From an uncultured Peptococcaceae bacterium (GTDB lineage: Bacteria > Bacillota > Peptococcia > Peptococcales > Peptococcaceae), in contig CAMFFG010000001.1 of assembly GCA_945949655.1 (NCBI GenBank), positions 1 through 23,611 of the forward strand: 23,611 nucleotides of DNA. Reading direction: 5' to 3'. The notes below the pieces were generated by a model. The model was not told the origin of the DNA. It searched no databases and was given only the letters and a program-made list of their open reading frames with translations. The position numbers were made by a program, and so were the translations under genes. Every line of letters begins with the position of its first letter. Within the stretch, counting starts at the first letter, position 1. Shown here in pieces: positions 7,640 to 14,007 of the stretch.

Positions 7640-7789
7640 AAAAATAAAGCAGACCATGTTTTCCAATCTTCCTGTATTCGAATCCTGCCGCAATCTACTT
7701 TCGGGCACAGTACTGTTGTTTTCCCACAAAGTAGACTACAGCATATACAATACGGTTAGAATATTTTGAAACCAGTCTGCTTTTTATTT
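7640..7789. terminator. Structured convergent intergenic region, probable two-way terminator
   Basis: GCAGAC (7649-7654) with its A/T flank pairs with GTCTGC (7775-7780), which is followed by TTTTTATTT on the plus strand. The minus strand likewise reads GTCTGC followed by a T-rich run. Inside lies a second perfect pair, TCTACTTT (7694-7701) with AAAGTAGA (7728-7735). It sits between the convergent unknown gene and ferritin gene, so a two-way terminator is the simplest reading, but the enclosed loop is unusually long. No other gene is seen in 7605-7859. Confidence 0.4.
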
Positions 7790-7859
7790 CTTCATATGGT
7801 TGTTTTTCTGATTGTTTTTCGCTCTGCACAGTATGGATGTAATACATTCTTACCGATGA

Positions 7860-8364
7860 TTACAGCACTAGAGACGGCGCTGCGTAAACGCGGGTCTTCA
7901 GTTCTTCATTGAGCAGGTACAGACTTCTCGGGTCGTTACCGAACATTTCCATTTTGGTGATCAGATCCTGGGCATTCTTTTCTTCTTCGCCCTGTTCTTT
8001 GACGAACCAGTCTAAAAACTGTGTGGTGCGGAAATCCTTTGCTTCCTGCGCAGCAGCATAAATATTATAAATCAGGCCGGTTACATGGTGCCTGTCCTGC
8101 TTTTAAAGCATCCATCAGATTTTCCAACTGCACTGCTGGTTTATCGATAGCTTCCAGCACTACCTGAACGCCATTATTGTGCAGGTACTGATAGAACAGC
8201 GTGGCGTGATCCCGTTCTTCCTGCGCCTGAATCTTATACCAGTTGGCAAACCCGTCCAGACCCTTTGCTTCATAAAAATTGGAGAAATCCAGATACAGAT
8301 AAGCCGAGTAAAATTCTTTGTTGACCTGTACATTTAATAAATCTTTTACTTTTTCATTTAACAT
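7860..8364 (-). pseudogene. Ferritin (bacterial non-heme type), broken by a frameshift
   Basis: The first 90 codons read as a ferritin: YSAYLYLDFSNFYEAKGLDGFANW, then IQAQEERDHATLFYQYL with the EExxH iron ligands. After DALKAGQA the frame turns into CNRPDL and stops at 8065. The rest of the protein continues in another frame, from HVTGLIYNIYAAAQEAKDF through WFVKEQGEEEKNAQDL to a stop at 7860. The span of 505 bases is not a multiple of three; adding about 8 bases near 8088 would restore a typical 170-residue ferritin. The missing part is where relatives have HE-type residues (Glu94 of E. coli FtnA is an iron ligand). Everything else is well conserved and an AGGAGG precedes the ATG, so the break is either recent or an assembly error. 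The product would be an iron-storage shell subunit. Confidence 0.85.
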
Positions 8365-8453
8365 TGTGACTGCCTCCTATATTATAAATTTACCTGATTT
8401 GAGTGTACTACCCTGTATCACAAAAGTCAAGGGGATTCGATTATATACAAAAC

Positions 8454-8499
8454 AAGGAGCTGCTGTCACAGTGAAGTCACAGTAGCTCCTTTTGTTTTA
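8454..8499 (-). terminator. Terminator-like hairpin after the SASP gene
   Basis: AAGGAGCT near 8454-8461 pairs with AGCTCCTT near 8483-8490, with an imperfect inner stem. T-rich runs leave on both strands (TTTTGTTTT on plus, TTGTTTTG on minus). It lies about 40 bases after the SASP stop. As nothing is transcribed into it on the plus strand, I assign it to the SASP gene. Confidence 0.65.
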
Positions 8500-8530
8500 C
8501 GCTATGCGGTTCTATTTCGGCAGGCCGAGG

Positions 8531-8767
8531 CTATTTGCTCATACCCATGGTCATGGAAGAACCGGAAGATGGCATGTTCTGCTCAGCATACTGGATCATT
8601 TTTTTCACCATGTAGCCGCCTACATAACCGTTTTCGCGGGAGGTTAACTGACCTTTGTCAACTGCCTGATAGTTGTTGATCCCTAATTCATTGGCAACTT
8701 CGTATTTGAAGTTGTTCAGGAAGTTGGATGCATTTGGTGTTGCAGGTTCGTTAGAACTTCTGGACAT
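8531..8767 (-). CDS. Alpha/beta-type small acid-soluble spore protein (SASP)
   Basis: The 78-residue protein shows the alpha/beta SASP core: FKYEVANELGI, then DKGQLTSRENGYVGGYMVKKMI. These proteins coat DNA in the forespore, protect it from UV and heat, and are degraded by the GPR protease at germination. GPR cuts near the first conserved Glu-containing stretch, which here reads YEVANELGI. The tail is Met/Ser-rich (SSGSSMTMGMSK). The ATG at 8767 follows AAGGGGGTG by about eight bases; a GTG three codons earlier lies inside that site. A candidate forespore-sigma promoter sits 31-60 bases upstream. The presence of this gene is the main sign of sporulation ability in the organism. Confidence 0.93.
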   Translation of the reverse strand: MSRSSNEPATPNASNFLNNFKYEVANELGINNYQAVDKGQLTSRENGYVGGYMVKKMIQYAEQNMPSSGSSMTMGMSK

Positions 8768-8797
8768 CGCGTTCACCCCCTTTCAGTTCTGTAATTC

Positions 8798-8827
8798 TAT
8801 TATGTTCGGTTTTTTTGCTTCTATGCA
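8798..8827 (-). promoter_or_regulatory. Candidate sigma-G/sigma-F-type (forespore) promoter of the SASP gene
   Basis: On the minus strand TGCATA (8822-8827), a 17-base spacer and CATAATA (8798-8804) resemble the forespore consensus of B. subtilis (TGmATA and CATACTA). Known SASP genes are read by sigma-G. The predicted leader is about 24 bases. Confidence 0.55.
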
Positions 8828-8833
8828 ATCCAG

Positions 8834-9037
8834 TTACTGGTTGTCCTGTGTGCAGTTATCTACGCGCATATCGCTGCGCATATTGCCTCTGCCGTCACTG
8901 CGCATGTTACCTTTCTGGTCATTCTTCATGTCCCCTCTTGCACTTCTGCTGCAGTTATCCACGCGGTTTTCCGCTCTGTTCTGCATTTTGCTGTCTGCTT
9001 TCTGTTTAAAAGATGGCTGTTCATTGCGAGTTTTCAT
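8834..9037 (-). CDS. Small hydrophilic repeat-containing protein beside the SASP gene, unknown
   Basis: This 67-residue protein is almost free of hydrophobic residues and rich in Asn, Asp, Arg, Ser, Met and Lys, so it is probably disordered. It contains repeats: GNMRSD occurs twice (GNMRSDGRGNMRSDMR), a looser copy GDMKND precedes them, and RVDNC occurs twice with one Cys each. The ATG at 9037 has GAGGAGGTG about eight bases upstream, a strong site that argues for a real gene. The upstream 12 codons of the frame are the ribosome-binding region. It lies 66 bases before the SASP start on the same strand. I recognise no family. A spore-core or spore-coat role is suggested only by the neighbour. 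Confidence 0.65.
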   Translation of the reverse strand: MKTRNEQPSFKQKADSKMQNRAENRVDNCSRSARGDMKNDQKGNMRSDGRGNMRSDMRVDNCTQDNQ

Positions 9038-9286
9038 GTTCAACTCACCTCCTCGAACTCTATTGTGGCACAAAACAGATCCGCAGATACGAGGAAATAT
9101 CAGACAGCAATTTTCATACTTTGTTTTTATGTTTTAAGCAAAACAAAACGGCCATGCTTTTAAGCATTTTTCTTACCTGCAAAAAAAAATTTTTTAAAAT
9201 CGCTTATGTCCGTCTTATCCTGCCTTCTTCCTGACTTTTGCCGGAAAGAACATGCTCAACCAATAAATAATTTCTGTTTTCAGCTA

Positions 9287-9315
9287 TTGACAAAATTCTA
9301 CTCGGGTAGTAAACT
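9287..9315 (+). promoter_or_regulatory. Promoter of the first TauE-type gene with a dyad in the spacer
   Basis: TTGACA (9287-9292) is a perfect -35 box, followed by a 17-base spacer and TAAACT (9310-9315). The spacer holds an inverted repeat CTAC-TCGG-GTAG (9298-9309), which may bind a regulator. The rest of 9038-9286 is AT-rich with an A9T6-like run and no gene that I can support. Confidence 0.55.
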
Positions 9316-9347
9316 AAGCGCAAAATTTTGGAAAAGGATGTGAGGTC

Positions 9348-10073
9348 ATGCCGGAATTTTTGATTATGCTTTTATTATCTACGCTGCTCGCAGGGATCGT
9401 GCAGGGGATCAGTGGTTTTGCTTTTGCTATTATTTTTCTGGCCATCATGCAATATTTTATGCCTTATACGGATCTTCTGGCTTTATCCTCCATTCTGTGT
9501 ATCATCATGCTGGCCGTAAATGCGTTTGTGTATCGGCACCATATTGTCTGGAAATGGCTGCCCGCTCCGCTGCTCATCAATTTTGTTTTTACAATAGGCT
9601 CCATTCGTCTGCTGGATCATACCATGGATTTCCCTTACTGGCACAAGCTGCTGGGAGTTGTTTTTATTGTGCTGGCTCTCTATATGTATTTTTTTCAGCA
9701 GAAAATCCAGATACACCCCACTCTGTACAATGCACTGTTATTTTGTGGTGCAGGCGGTATTCTGGGCGGTTTGTTCGGTGTGGGCGGCCCACCGGTAGTG
9801 CTTTATTTTTTAGCCATCGCCGATGACAAAGAAGCTTATTTGAGCACCACCCAGATGTTCTTTTTTATCAATATGCTCTACGATCTTGCTGGCCGTATGG
9901 GGAGCGGCATGGTCACGCCATTGCTGTTTCGATACGCTGCGCTCTGTATTGGCACTATTTTGCTGGGACTCTGGATTGGCAACAAAATTTTCCGGCATAT
10001 TGATGGCAATACGCTAAAAAAAATCGTCTATCTGCTGATGTTTCTGGACGGCTGGTATATACTGCTTTTTTGA
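9348..10073 (+). CDS. TauE/SafE family (TSUP) membrane permease
   Basis: The 241-residue integral membrane protein has about seven or eight hydrophobic helices and the two half-repeat signatures of the family: GIVQGISGFAFA near residue 16 and GGILGGLFGVGGPPVVLYF near residue 140. The family moves sulfur-containing or other small anions (sulfite, sulfoacetate, taurine-derived products) across the cytoplasmic membrane. The substrate here is not determined. The ATG at 9348 has AAGGA about nine bases upstream and a well-formed promoter. A second carrier of the same superfamily but a different subgroup lies convergently at 10196-10951, separated by a 27-bp hairpin. Confidence 0.88.
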   Translation: MPEFLIMLLLSTLLAGIVQGISGFAFAIIFLAIMQYFMPYTDLLALSSILCIIMLAVNAFVYRHHIVWKWLPAPLLINFVFTIGSIRLLDHTMDFPYWHKLLGVVFIVLALYMYFFQQKIQIHPTLYNALLFCGAGGILGGLFGVGGPPVVLYFLAIADDKEAYLSTTQMFFFINMLYDLAGRMGSGMVTPLLFRYAALCIGTILLGLWIGNKIFRHIDGNTLKKIVYLLMFLDGWYILLF

Positions 10074-10099
10074 TCAGCATCCCTGTTTTTATCATGCAC

Positions 10100-10172
10100 A
10101 AAAGCCTGTTTCCAATGATTTTGCAGTATAAATTACTCTGCAAAATCATTGGAAACAGGCTTTTCTTTTTTT
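10100..10172. terminator. Perfect 27-bp hairpin between convergent genes, terminator
   Basis: Bases 10100-10126 and 10138-10164 are perfect inverted repeats of 27 bases with an 11-base AT-rich loop. On the plus strand the stem ends in TTTT followed by CTTTTTTTATTT, an ideal terminator. On the minus strand the arm also ends in TTTT, so it may stop both genes. The stem is far longer than a terminator needs. Confidence 0.85.
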
Positions 10173-10195
10173 ATTTATCTGCGATTGAGCAACAG

Positions 10196-10951
10196 CTAGC
10201 CGAGCACAATTTTGACAATCAGCACACCCACGATCACCAGCATCAGCGGACGAATCAGTTTTTCACCATTTTTGATGGCAAGGCCCGCGCCAACATAATT
10301 GCCCAGCATATTACAGATCGTAGCCGGAATAGCGATCTGATACACGATATTCCCTGTTGCCAGATAACCCAGCAGCGCCATATAATTAGATGCCATGATA
10401 ACCATCTTACTGTTGGCTGAAGCTACCCGCAGATCATAGTGCAACAACAGCGAAAAAATCATAATGGCGATGGTGCCGCCGCCAGGCCCAAACATGCCAT
10501 CATAAGTGCCCAGCAGTAGACCAGCTGCCAGCACCAGCAGAATATTCTTACGATTGACCACCTGACGGATGATCTTGCCCTTCCCCTTCTTTTTGGGAAT
10601 CAGAATCAATATGGCTGCCACTGGCAGCATCACCAGCACAATACGGCGCACGATTTCACCATCCAGATACAATACCAGCTGGGTGCAGACAGCCGAAGCA
10701 GCCATGGCGGCTACAGCAGTCAACACCGCAAACTTCCCGTCCAGTACATCATTTTTCCAGAATCGCAGCACAGCCATGGTGCTACCCAGACTGCACTGCA
10801 GTTTCCCGCAGCCGTAGGCCATGTGTACCGGCATGCCGGTCATCAGATAGGTAGGCAGCGCAATCAGACCGCCGCCACCGGCAATGGCATCAATAACGCC
10901 AGCTATAAACAACAATGGACAAACATAAAACAAATCCCCAAGCCACTCCAC
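10196..10951 (-). CDS. TauE/SafE family (TSUP) membrane permease
   Basis: The 251-residue protein has seven to eight predicted membrane helices and strong family motifs: DAIAGGGGLIALPT near residue 21 and GTYDGMFGPGGGTIAIM near residue 168. It differs clearly from the convergent TauE-type protein, so this is not a recent duplication. The start is GTG at 10951 (product starts MEWLGDLF) with GAGGG seven bases upstream, behind a good promoter at 11001-11029. Transport of a sulfur-containing or other organic anion is inferred from the family. No metabolic gene next to it narrows the substrate. Confidence 0.9.
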   Translation of the reverse strand: MEWLGDLFYVCPLLFIAGVIDAIAGGGGLIALPTYLMTGMPVHMAYGCGKLQCSLGSTMAVLRFWKNDVLDGKFAVLTAVAAMAASAVCTQLVLYLDGEIVRRIVLVMLPVAAILILIPKKKGKGKIIRQVVNRKNILLVLAAGLLLGTYDGMFGPGGGTIAIMIFSLLLHYDLRVASANSKMVIMASNYMALLGYLATGNIVYQIAIPATICNMLGNYVGAGLAIKNGEKLIRPLMLVIVGVLIVKIVLG

Positions 10952-11000
10952 AACATTTCCCTCTCTCTTTCCTCGACACAGTTAACGCAAAACTCTCTTT

Positions 11001-11029
11001 ATTATACCTGTCACCGCTGGGGAAATCAA
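11001..11029 (-). promoter_or_regulatory. Sigma-A-type promoter of the second TauE-type gene
   Basis: On the minus strand TTGATT (11024-11029), a 17-base spacer and a perfect TATAAT (11001-11006). Confidence 0.72.
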
Positions 11030-11085
11030 TACAGGATGTACAGCAGCTTTTATACGCTTTTCATCGCCTCTATCAGTAGACAGAA

Positions 11086-11134
11086 CAAAGAAGCAGATTC
11101 CCGGGCAGAACAGCCGGAGAATCCGCCTCTTTTA
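11086..11134 (-). terminator. Probable terminator of the YtxC-like gene
   Basis: On the minus strand GCGGATTCTCCGG pairs imperfectly with CCCGGGAATCTGC, followed by TTCTTTGTT. The stem overlaps the end of the gene. The T run is interrupted, so the call is moderate. Confidence 0.5.
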
Positions 11135-11986
11135 TTTACTTCCTGCCTTTTTCCAGATGATCTGTTCACCAAAAACACGCTGCAGCAGCAGTAAAAACGC
11201 ACCAGATTCCGGAGGCTCCTGAATTTCCAGATAAATAATACGCGGCAATAATGTAATCAGAATACTCATGATCAGATCATTGTCACTGACGTCCTTAATT
11301 TCTTCCTCTAAGAGGGATTCCAGATAGATCTGTCGCAGGTCATTGCCCCACTCATCGGTCAGCGTAAAGCCACGGCGATACAAGGTCAGATGGACCTCTT
11401 CCAGTAAAGGAGGCTGCACAGAAATGAAAAAACGCAGCAATTCAATGAACGCTTCCTGCTCCAGTTCCTCTTCAAGTCGTTTATAAGTTTCCTGCAATAG
11501 ATGACGCTGCAACCGTTTCAGTTTTTTAGCCGAAAATCGCAGATAGCCGTCAGCATTAAAAAAGTCACTGCCCGGCAGAATCTGTTCTAAATCCTCCCGA
11601 ATCATCCGGCGCAGCTGCGGTTCCATTTTCTCCATTCGTTGTTGTGCCTGCTGTCGAAACTGTATATAATCCTCCGGTCCCAGCAGCTGCCGATAAATAT
11701 GTCCCTCTTCCAGCAAGGTCCAATACAGGCTTTCCTGAAACGTAACCCTCTCCAGCAAGTCATACAGCACCATTTTATCTTCCGCCTGCAGCAAGAACCG
11801 ATCATACCCCTGCAGCCATTTTGCATCAGCTTTGGCCTGATCTTCCTGTAACCATTCCCGTAATACCGGATTGCGGCTCTGCGCACCTGCCTGCAAATCT
11901 AAAAAAATTTTTTGCATCTGCACCAGCTCCTCGCAACTATTCTGCGGGTTTCCGAAAAAGATATGCCGTAGCATTCTTGTCAGCAT
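11132..11986 (-). CDS. YtxC-like sporulation-associated protein
   Basis: The 284-residue protein is mostly charged, helical and soluble. It ends with a stretch (DNDLIMSILITLLPRIIYLEI) that resembles the C-terminal block of YtxC proteins, where a DLxxSxLITxxP-like segment is followed by a short strand. The length is close to B. subtilis YtxC (about 280). YtxC is known only as a sporulation-associated protein without a defined biochemical role. I assign it from the C-terminal pattern and length, not from a catalytic motif. The ATG at 11986 has GGGGAAAG about nine bases upstream. An in-frame stop lies not far upstream, so a longer start is excluded. A small frame at 11937-12077 overlaps its start. 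Confidence 0.6.
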   Translation of the reverse strand: MLTRMLRHIFFGNPQNSCEELVQMQKIFLDLQAGAQSRNPVLREWLQEDQAKADAKWLQGYDRFLLQAEDKMVLYDLLERVTFQESLYWTLLEEGHIYRQLLGPEDYIQFRQQAQQRMEKMEPQLRRMIREDLEQILPGSDFFNADGYLRFSAKKLKRLQRHLLQETYKRLEEELEQEAFIELLRFFISVQPPLLEEVHLTLYRRGFTLTDEWGNDLRQIYLESLLEEEIKDVSDNDLIMSILITLLPRIIYLEIQEPPESGAFLLLLQRVFGEQIIWKKAGSK

Positions 11987-12077
11987 AGGCTTTCTTTCCC
12001 CACAAATACGTTTTCTTTCTTAATATGCAAGTGCTGCCTGTCAGGTGCTCTGTTTTTTTTTTTACCAGTCCTATCAT
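11937..12077 (-). CDS. Possible small ORF overlapping the start of the YtxC-like gene
   Basis: This 46-codon frame begins at ATG 12077, seven bases after a perfect AGGAGA. It encodes a basic peptide (MIGLVKKKTEHLTG, later KKTYLWGKKAY) and ends 50 bases inside the YtxC-like gene in another frame. It contains a run of eleven A. It may be a leader peptide that couples translation, or chance. I recognise no family. Confidence 0.3.
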   Translation of the reverse strand: MIGLVKKKTEHLTGSTCILRKKTYLWGKKAYADKNATAYLFRKPAE

Positions 12078-12132
12078 GATTCTTTCTCCTGTCAGCATCC
12101 ATGATTCCCATAAAATTCTGCCATTTATTGCG

Positions 12133-12169
12133 TTGTCATTTTGCCGGAATATGCTATACTGAATATAGC
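12133..12169 (+). promoter_or_regulatory. Promoter of the DUF1847 gene with a palindrome on the -10 box
   Basis: TTGTCA (12133-12138), a 16-base spacer and TATACT (12155-12160). GCTATA (12153-12158) and TATAGC (12164-12169) form a perfect 6-bp inverted repeat around CTGAA that covers the -10 box, as an operator would. Confidence 0.6.
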
Positions 12170-12200
12170 GAAATGGAATTTTCAGAAAAGAGGGAGCTTT

Positions 12201-12851
12201 ATGACAAACCAATCACAAACATTATCCTGTATCGATTGTGCCGCAAAAGCCTGCAAGAAAGGCGAGGTCGAAAAATATCCAGCCTTCTGCCTGACACGCA
12301 ACATGAACCCGGAACTATTGCAGGAAGCGTTAAATTGTTATGAGGAAGAAGAAAACCATCGCATTATGATCAATGCTGCCAATGTTGAATCAGAATTTTA
12401 CGGTAAAATGACCCGTGTGGAAGAAACGGTGGAATTTGCCAAGCGCATCGGCGCAAAAAGAATCGGCATCGCCACCTGTCTTGGTCTGCTGGACGAAGCC
12501 AAAATATTCGCCAAAATCCTGCGTAAAAATGGGTTTGAAGTATTCGGTATCTGCTGTAAAGCTGGCGCTGTGCCTAAAACACAGATCGGTATTGAAGCCA
12601 AATGCGAAAACAGCGGCAAAAATATGTGCAATCCTATTCTGCAGGCAAAAAGGCTGAACGAGGCCCACACCGATTTAAACGTAGTCATTGGCCTGTGCGT
12701 AGGGCATGACAGTCTGTTTTATAAATATTCAGAAGCTCTGGTAACCACCCTGGTATCCAAAGATCGTGTTACCGGTCATAACCCCTGCGCTGTTCTTTAC
12801 AATATTAACTCTTATTATAAAGATCTGATGGCGGACAAAGAAGAAAAATAA
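12201..12851 (+). CDS. DUF1847 family cysteine-rich putative metal-binding protein
   Basis: The 216-residue protein begins with a cysteine cluster (C10, C13, C18, C30 in LSCIDCAAKACKKG and FCLTR). It continues with TRVEETVEFAKRIGAKRIGIATCLGLLDEAK and GICCKAG, and later has KCENSGKNMCNPILQAKRLNE and VIGLCVGHDSLFYKYSEA, ending in VTGHNPCAVLYN. This order is characteristic of DUF1847 proteins, which are found mainly in anaerobes and are predicted, from their cysteines, to bind a metal or an iron-sulfur cluster. The biochemical role is unknown. I chose the ATG at 12201 (MTNQSQ), with AGGGAG eight bases upstream; the 20 codons before it belong to the promoter region. A strong terminator follows, so it is a single-gene unit. 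It is divergent from the YtxC-like gene. Confidence 0.85.
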   Translation: MTNQSQTLSCIDCAAKACKKGEVEKYPAFCLTRNMNPELLQEALNCYEEEENHRIMINAANVESEFYGKMTRVEETVEFAKRIGAKRIGIATCLGLLDEAKIFAKILRKNGFEVFGICCKAGAVPKTQIGIEAKCENSGKNMCNPILQAKRLNEAHTDLNVVIGLCVGHDSLFYKYSEALVTTLVSKDRVTGHNPCAVLYNINSYYKDLMADKEEK

Positions 12852-12935
12852 GTATTTGCTGGCGTGCGGTAAATAAACTATGTACTCCGATCTCTTTATA
12901 GTGGAACTGCATTATAATTTTATTTTACAAATCAA

Positions 12936-12984
12936 AATATCTCTGTAGATGATAGTTTTTCACATAATCTGCAGAGATATTTTT
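12936..12984. terminator. Two-way terminator between the DUF1847 and LysR genes
   Basis: AATATCTCTGTAGAT (12936-12950) pairs with ATCTGCAGAGATATT (12967-12981) over 15 bases with one G-U pair and a 16-base loop. T runs follow on both strands. It lies between convergent genes. Confidence 0.88.
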
Positions 12985-13019
12985 GCTATTTACCAAATTC
13001 ACTTTTTGTACTTGTTTGC

Positions 13020-13922
13020 TCACATAAATGATCCATTATTCAGAATTTCTGCGACCCGCTCATCATTTTCTCCGTTTCGTGTTATGATACAGAGACATAA
13101 TGCGATACGCTCTTTTAATGGTATCATTTTTATGATGTCCGTATAACTGTTCCACTCTGATAAATTATTGATAAAATCAAAACCGATCCGTTTGCCCAAT
13201 AATATCTCCGCTTTGTGTTCAATAATATTGCTGGCAAAAATCTCATCTTCAAATTTGGCTATTTCATTTAATATATATCGTATCGACGCTGTATTCTCAT
13301 AATTCGTTCTCAAAAAAGTGACGGGATATTTGGCTGCAGTTTTCACTGAAATATTTTTCAGATTATAAATTGCCATTGATTTTGGCACCAGGCAATATAA
13401 TCTCGATATTTCACCCCAATATATCCTCTGATAGCCTGTCTTCTCGTATTCTGCTCGATTGTCCGGAAAATAGGCATCATTATATTTTGGTGTAATTGTG
13501 ATAAAAGAATCAATTTCTCTTCTTTTTAATTTCTTTTTTAATTCTTCTGCATTGTCAAAATTCAGGTCAAGCCGGATATTACTGTTTCCTTCCGAAATAC
13601 CTTTAATTAATGATAAGGCAAAATGACTGGAAAACTCTTTTGTAATATTCAGCTGAACTGTCACCTGCTCTTTGCCTTTATTTTCTTTGAGCTCATCCAA
13701 TTCATCAAAAAAATTACTGGCTATCGTCATAAATCGAATGCCTTCGGGCGTAAATTCTACCCCCTGATTGCTTCTTTTTAACAAATCAAACTCTAATTCC
13801 TGTTCCAATATTTTTATAGCTGAACTTAAGGCCTGTGGCGTAATATTCAAATGATTGGCCGCCGCTGTGATAGAACCCATCTTCAATATTTCCCGCAAAT
13901 AAGTCATATGTTCTTTCCGCAT
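13020..13922 (-). CDS. LysR family transcriptional regulator
   Basis: The 300-residue protein has an N-terminal winged helix-turn-helix (YLREILKMGSITAAANHLNITPQALSSAIKILEQEL, about residues 8-43), followed by the LysR FDLLKRSNQGVEFTPEG wing. The C-terminal 200 residues form the effector-binding domain. The gene is AT-richer than the housekeeping genes around it. I chose the ATG at 13922 (MRKEHMTY) because GGAGG lies seven bases upstream, giving the usual LysR length. A promoter (TGTTTG, 17 bases, TATAAT) at 13942-13970 fits with a very short leader. It lies downstream of an SLC13 carrier and a phosphodiesterase-like hydrolase on the same strand and may control them. The inducer is unknown. 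Confidence 0.9.
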   Translation of the reverse strand: MRKEHMTYLREILKMGSITAAANHLNITPQALSSAIKILEQELEFDLLKRSNQGVEFTPEGIRFMTIASNFFDELDELKENKGKEQVTVQLNITKEFSSHFALSLIKGISEGNSNIRLDLNFDNAEELKKKLKRREIDSFITITPKYNDAYFPDNRAEYEKTGYQRIYWGEISRLYCLVPKSMAIYNLKNISVKTAAKYPVTFLRTNYENTASIRYILNEIAKFEDEIFASNIIEHKAEILLGKRIGFDFINNLSEWNSYTDIIKMIPLKERIALCLCIITRNGENDERVAEILNNGSFM

Positions 13923-13941
13923 AGCATTCCCTCCCCCCCAC

Positions 13942-13970
13942 ATTATACACTGTCTTTCAAAAAACAAACA
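13942..13970 (-). promoter_or_regulatory. Probable promoter of the LysR gene
   Basis: On the minus strand a perfect TATAAT (13942-13947) lies 17 bases from TGTTTG (13965-13970), which overlaps the terminator of the preceding carrier gene. The leader would be only about 13 bases and begins almost at the ribosome-binding site. Confidence 0.5.
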
Positions 13971-13995
13971 GGTCCTATCAAAGCGATAAGACCTG
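13959..13995 (-). terminator. Rho-independent terminator of the SLC13 carrier gene
   Basis: On the minus strand CAGGTCTTATC (13985-13995) pairs with GATAGGACCTG (13969-13979) with one G-U pair and a 5-base loop. A G-poor TTTG and a run of six T follow. It ends the hydrolase-carrier unit just before the LysR promoter. Confidence 0.88.
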
Positions 13996-14007
13996 CCTCA
14001 ACTATAT

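Noticed and set aside
7671..7690. tRNA T-loop-like TTCGAATC
   Set aside because: The flanking bases do not form a T stem, and no acceptor, anticodon or D arm can be drawn on either strand. It is probably chance.
9154..9174. ATGCTTTTAAGCAT followed by TTTTT, terminator-like on the plus strand
   Set aside because: The stem is only five base pairs, and no plus-strand gene lies upstream to be terminated.
9348..10951. The two TauE-type genes as a recent duplication
   Set aside because: Their sequences share only family motifs and lie in different subgroups. Their arrangement is convergent, and one uses GTG as start.
12050..12063. Programmed slippage at the A11 run joining the small ORF to the YtxC-like frame
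   Set aside because: The YtxC-like frame has an in-frame TAA between the A run and its ATG, so slippage cannot create a fusion protein.
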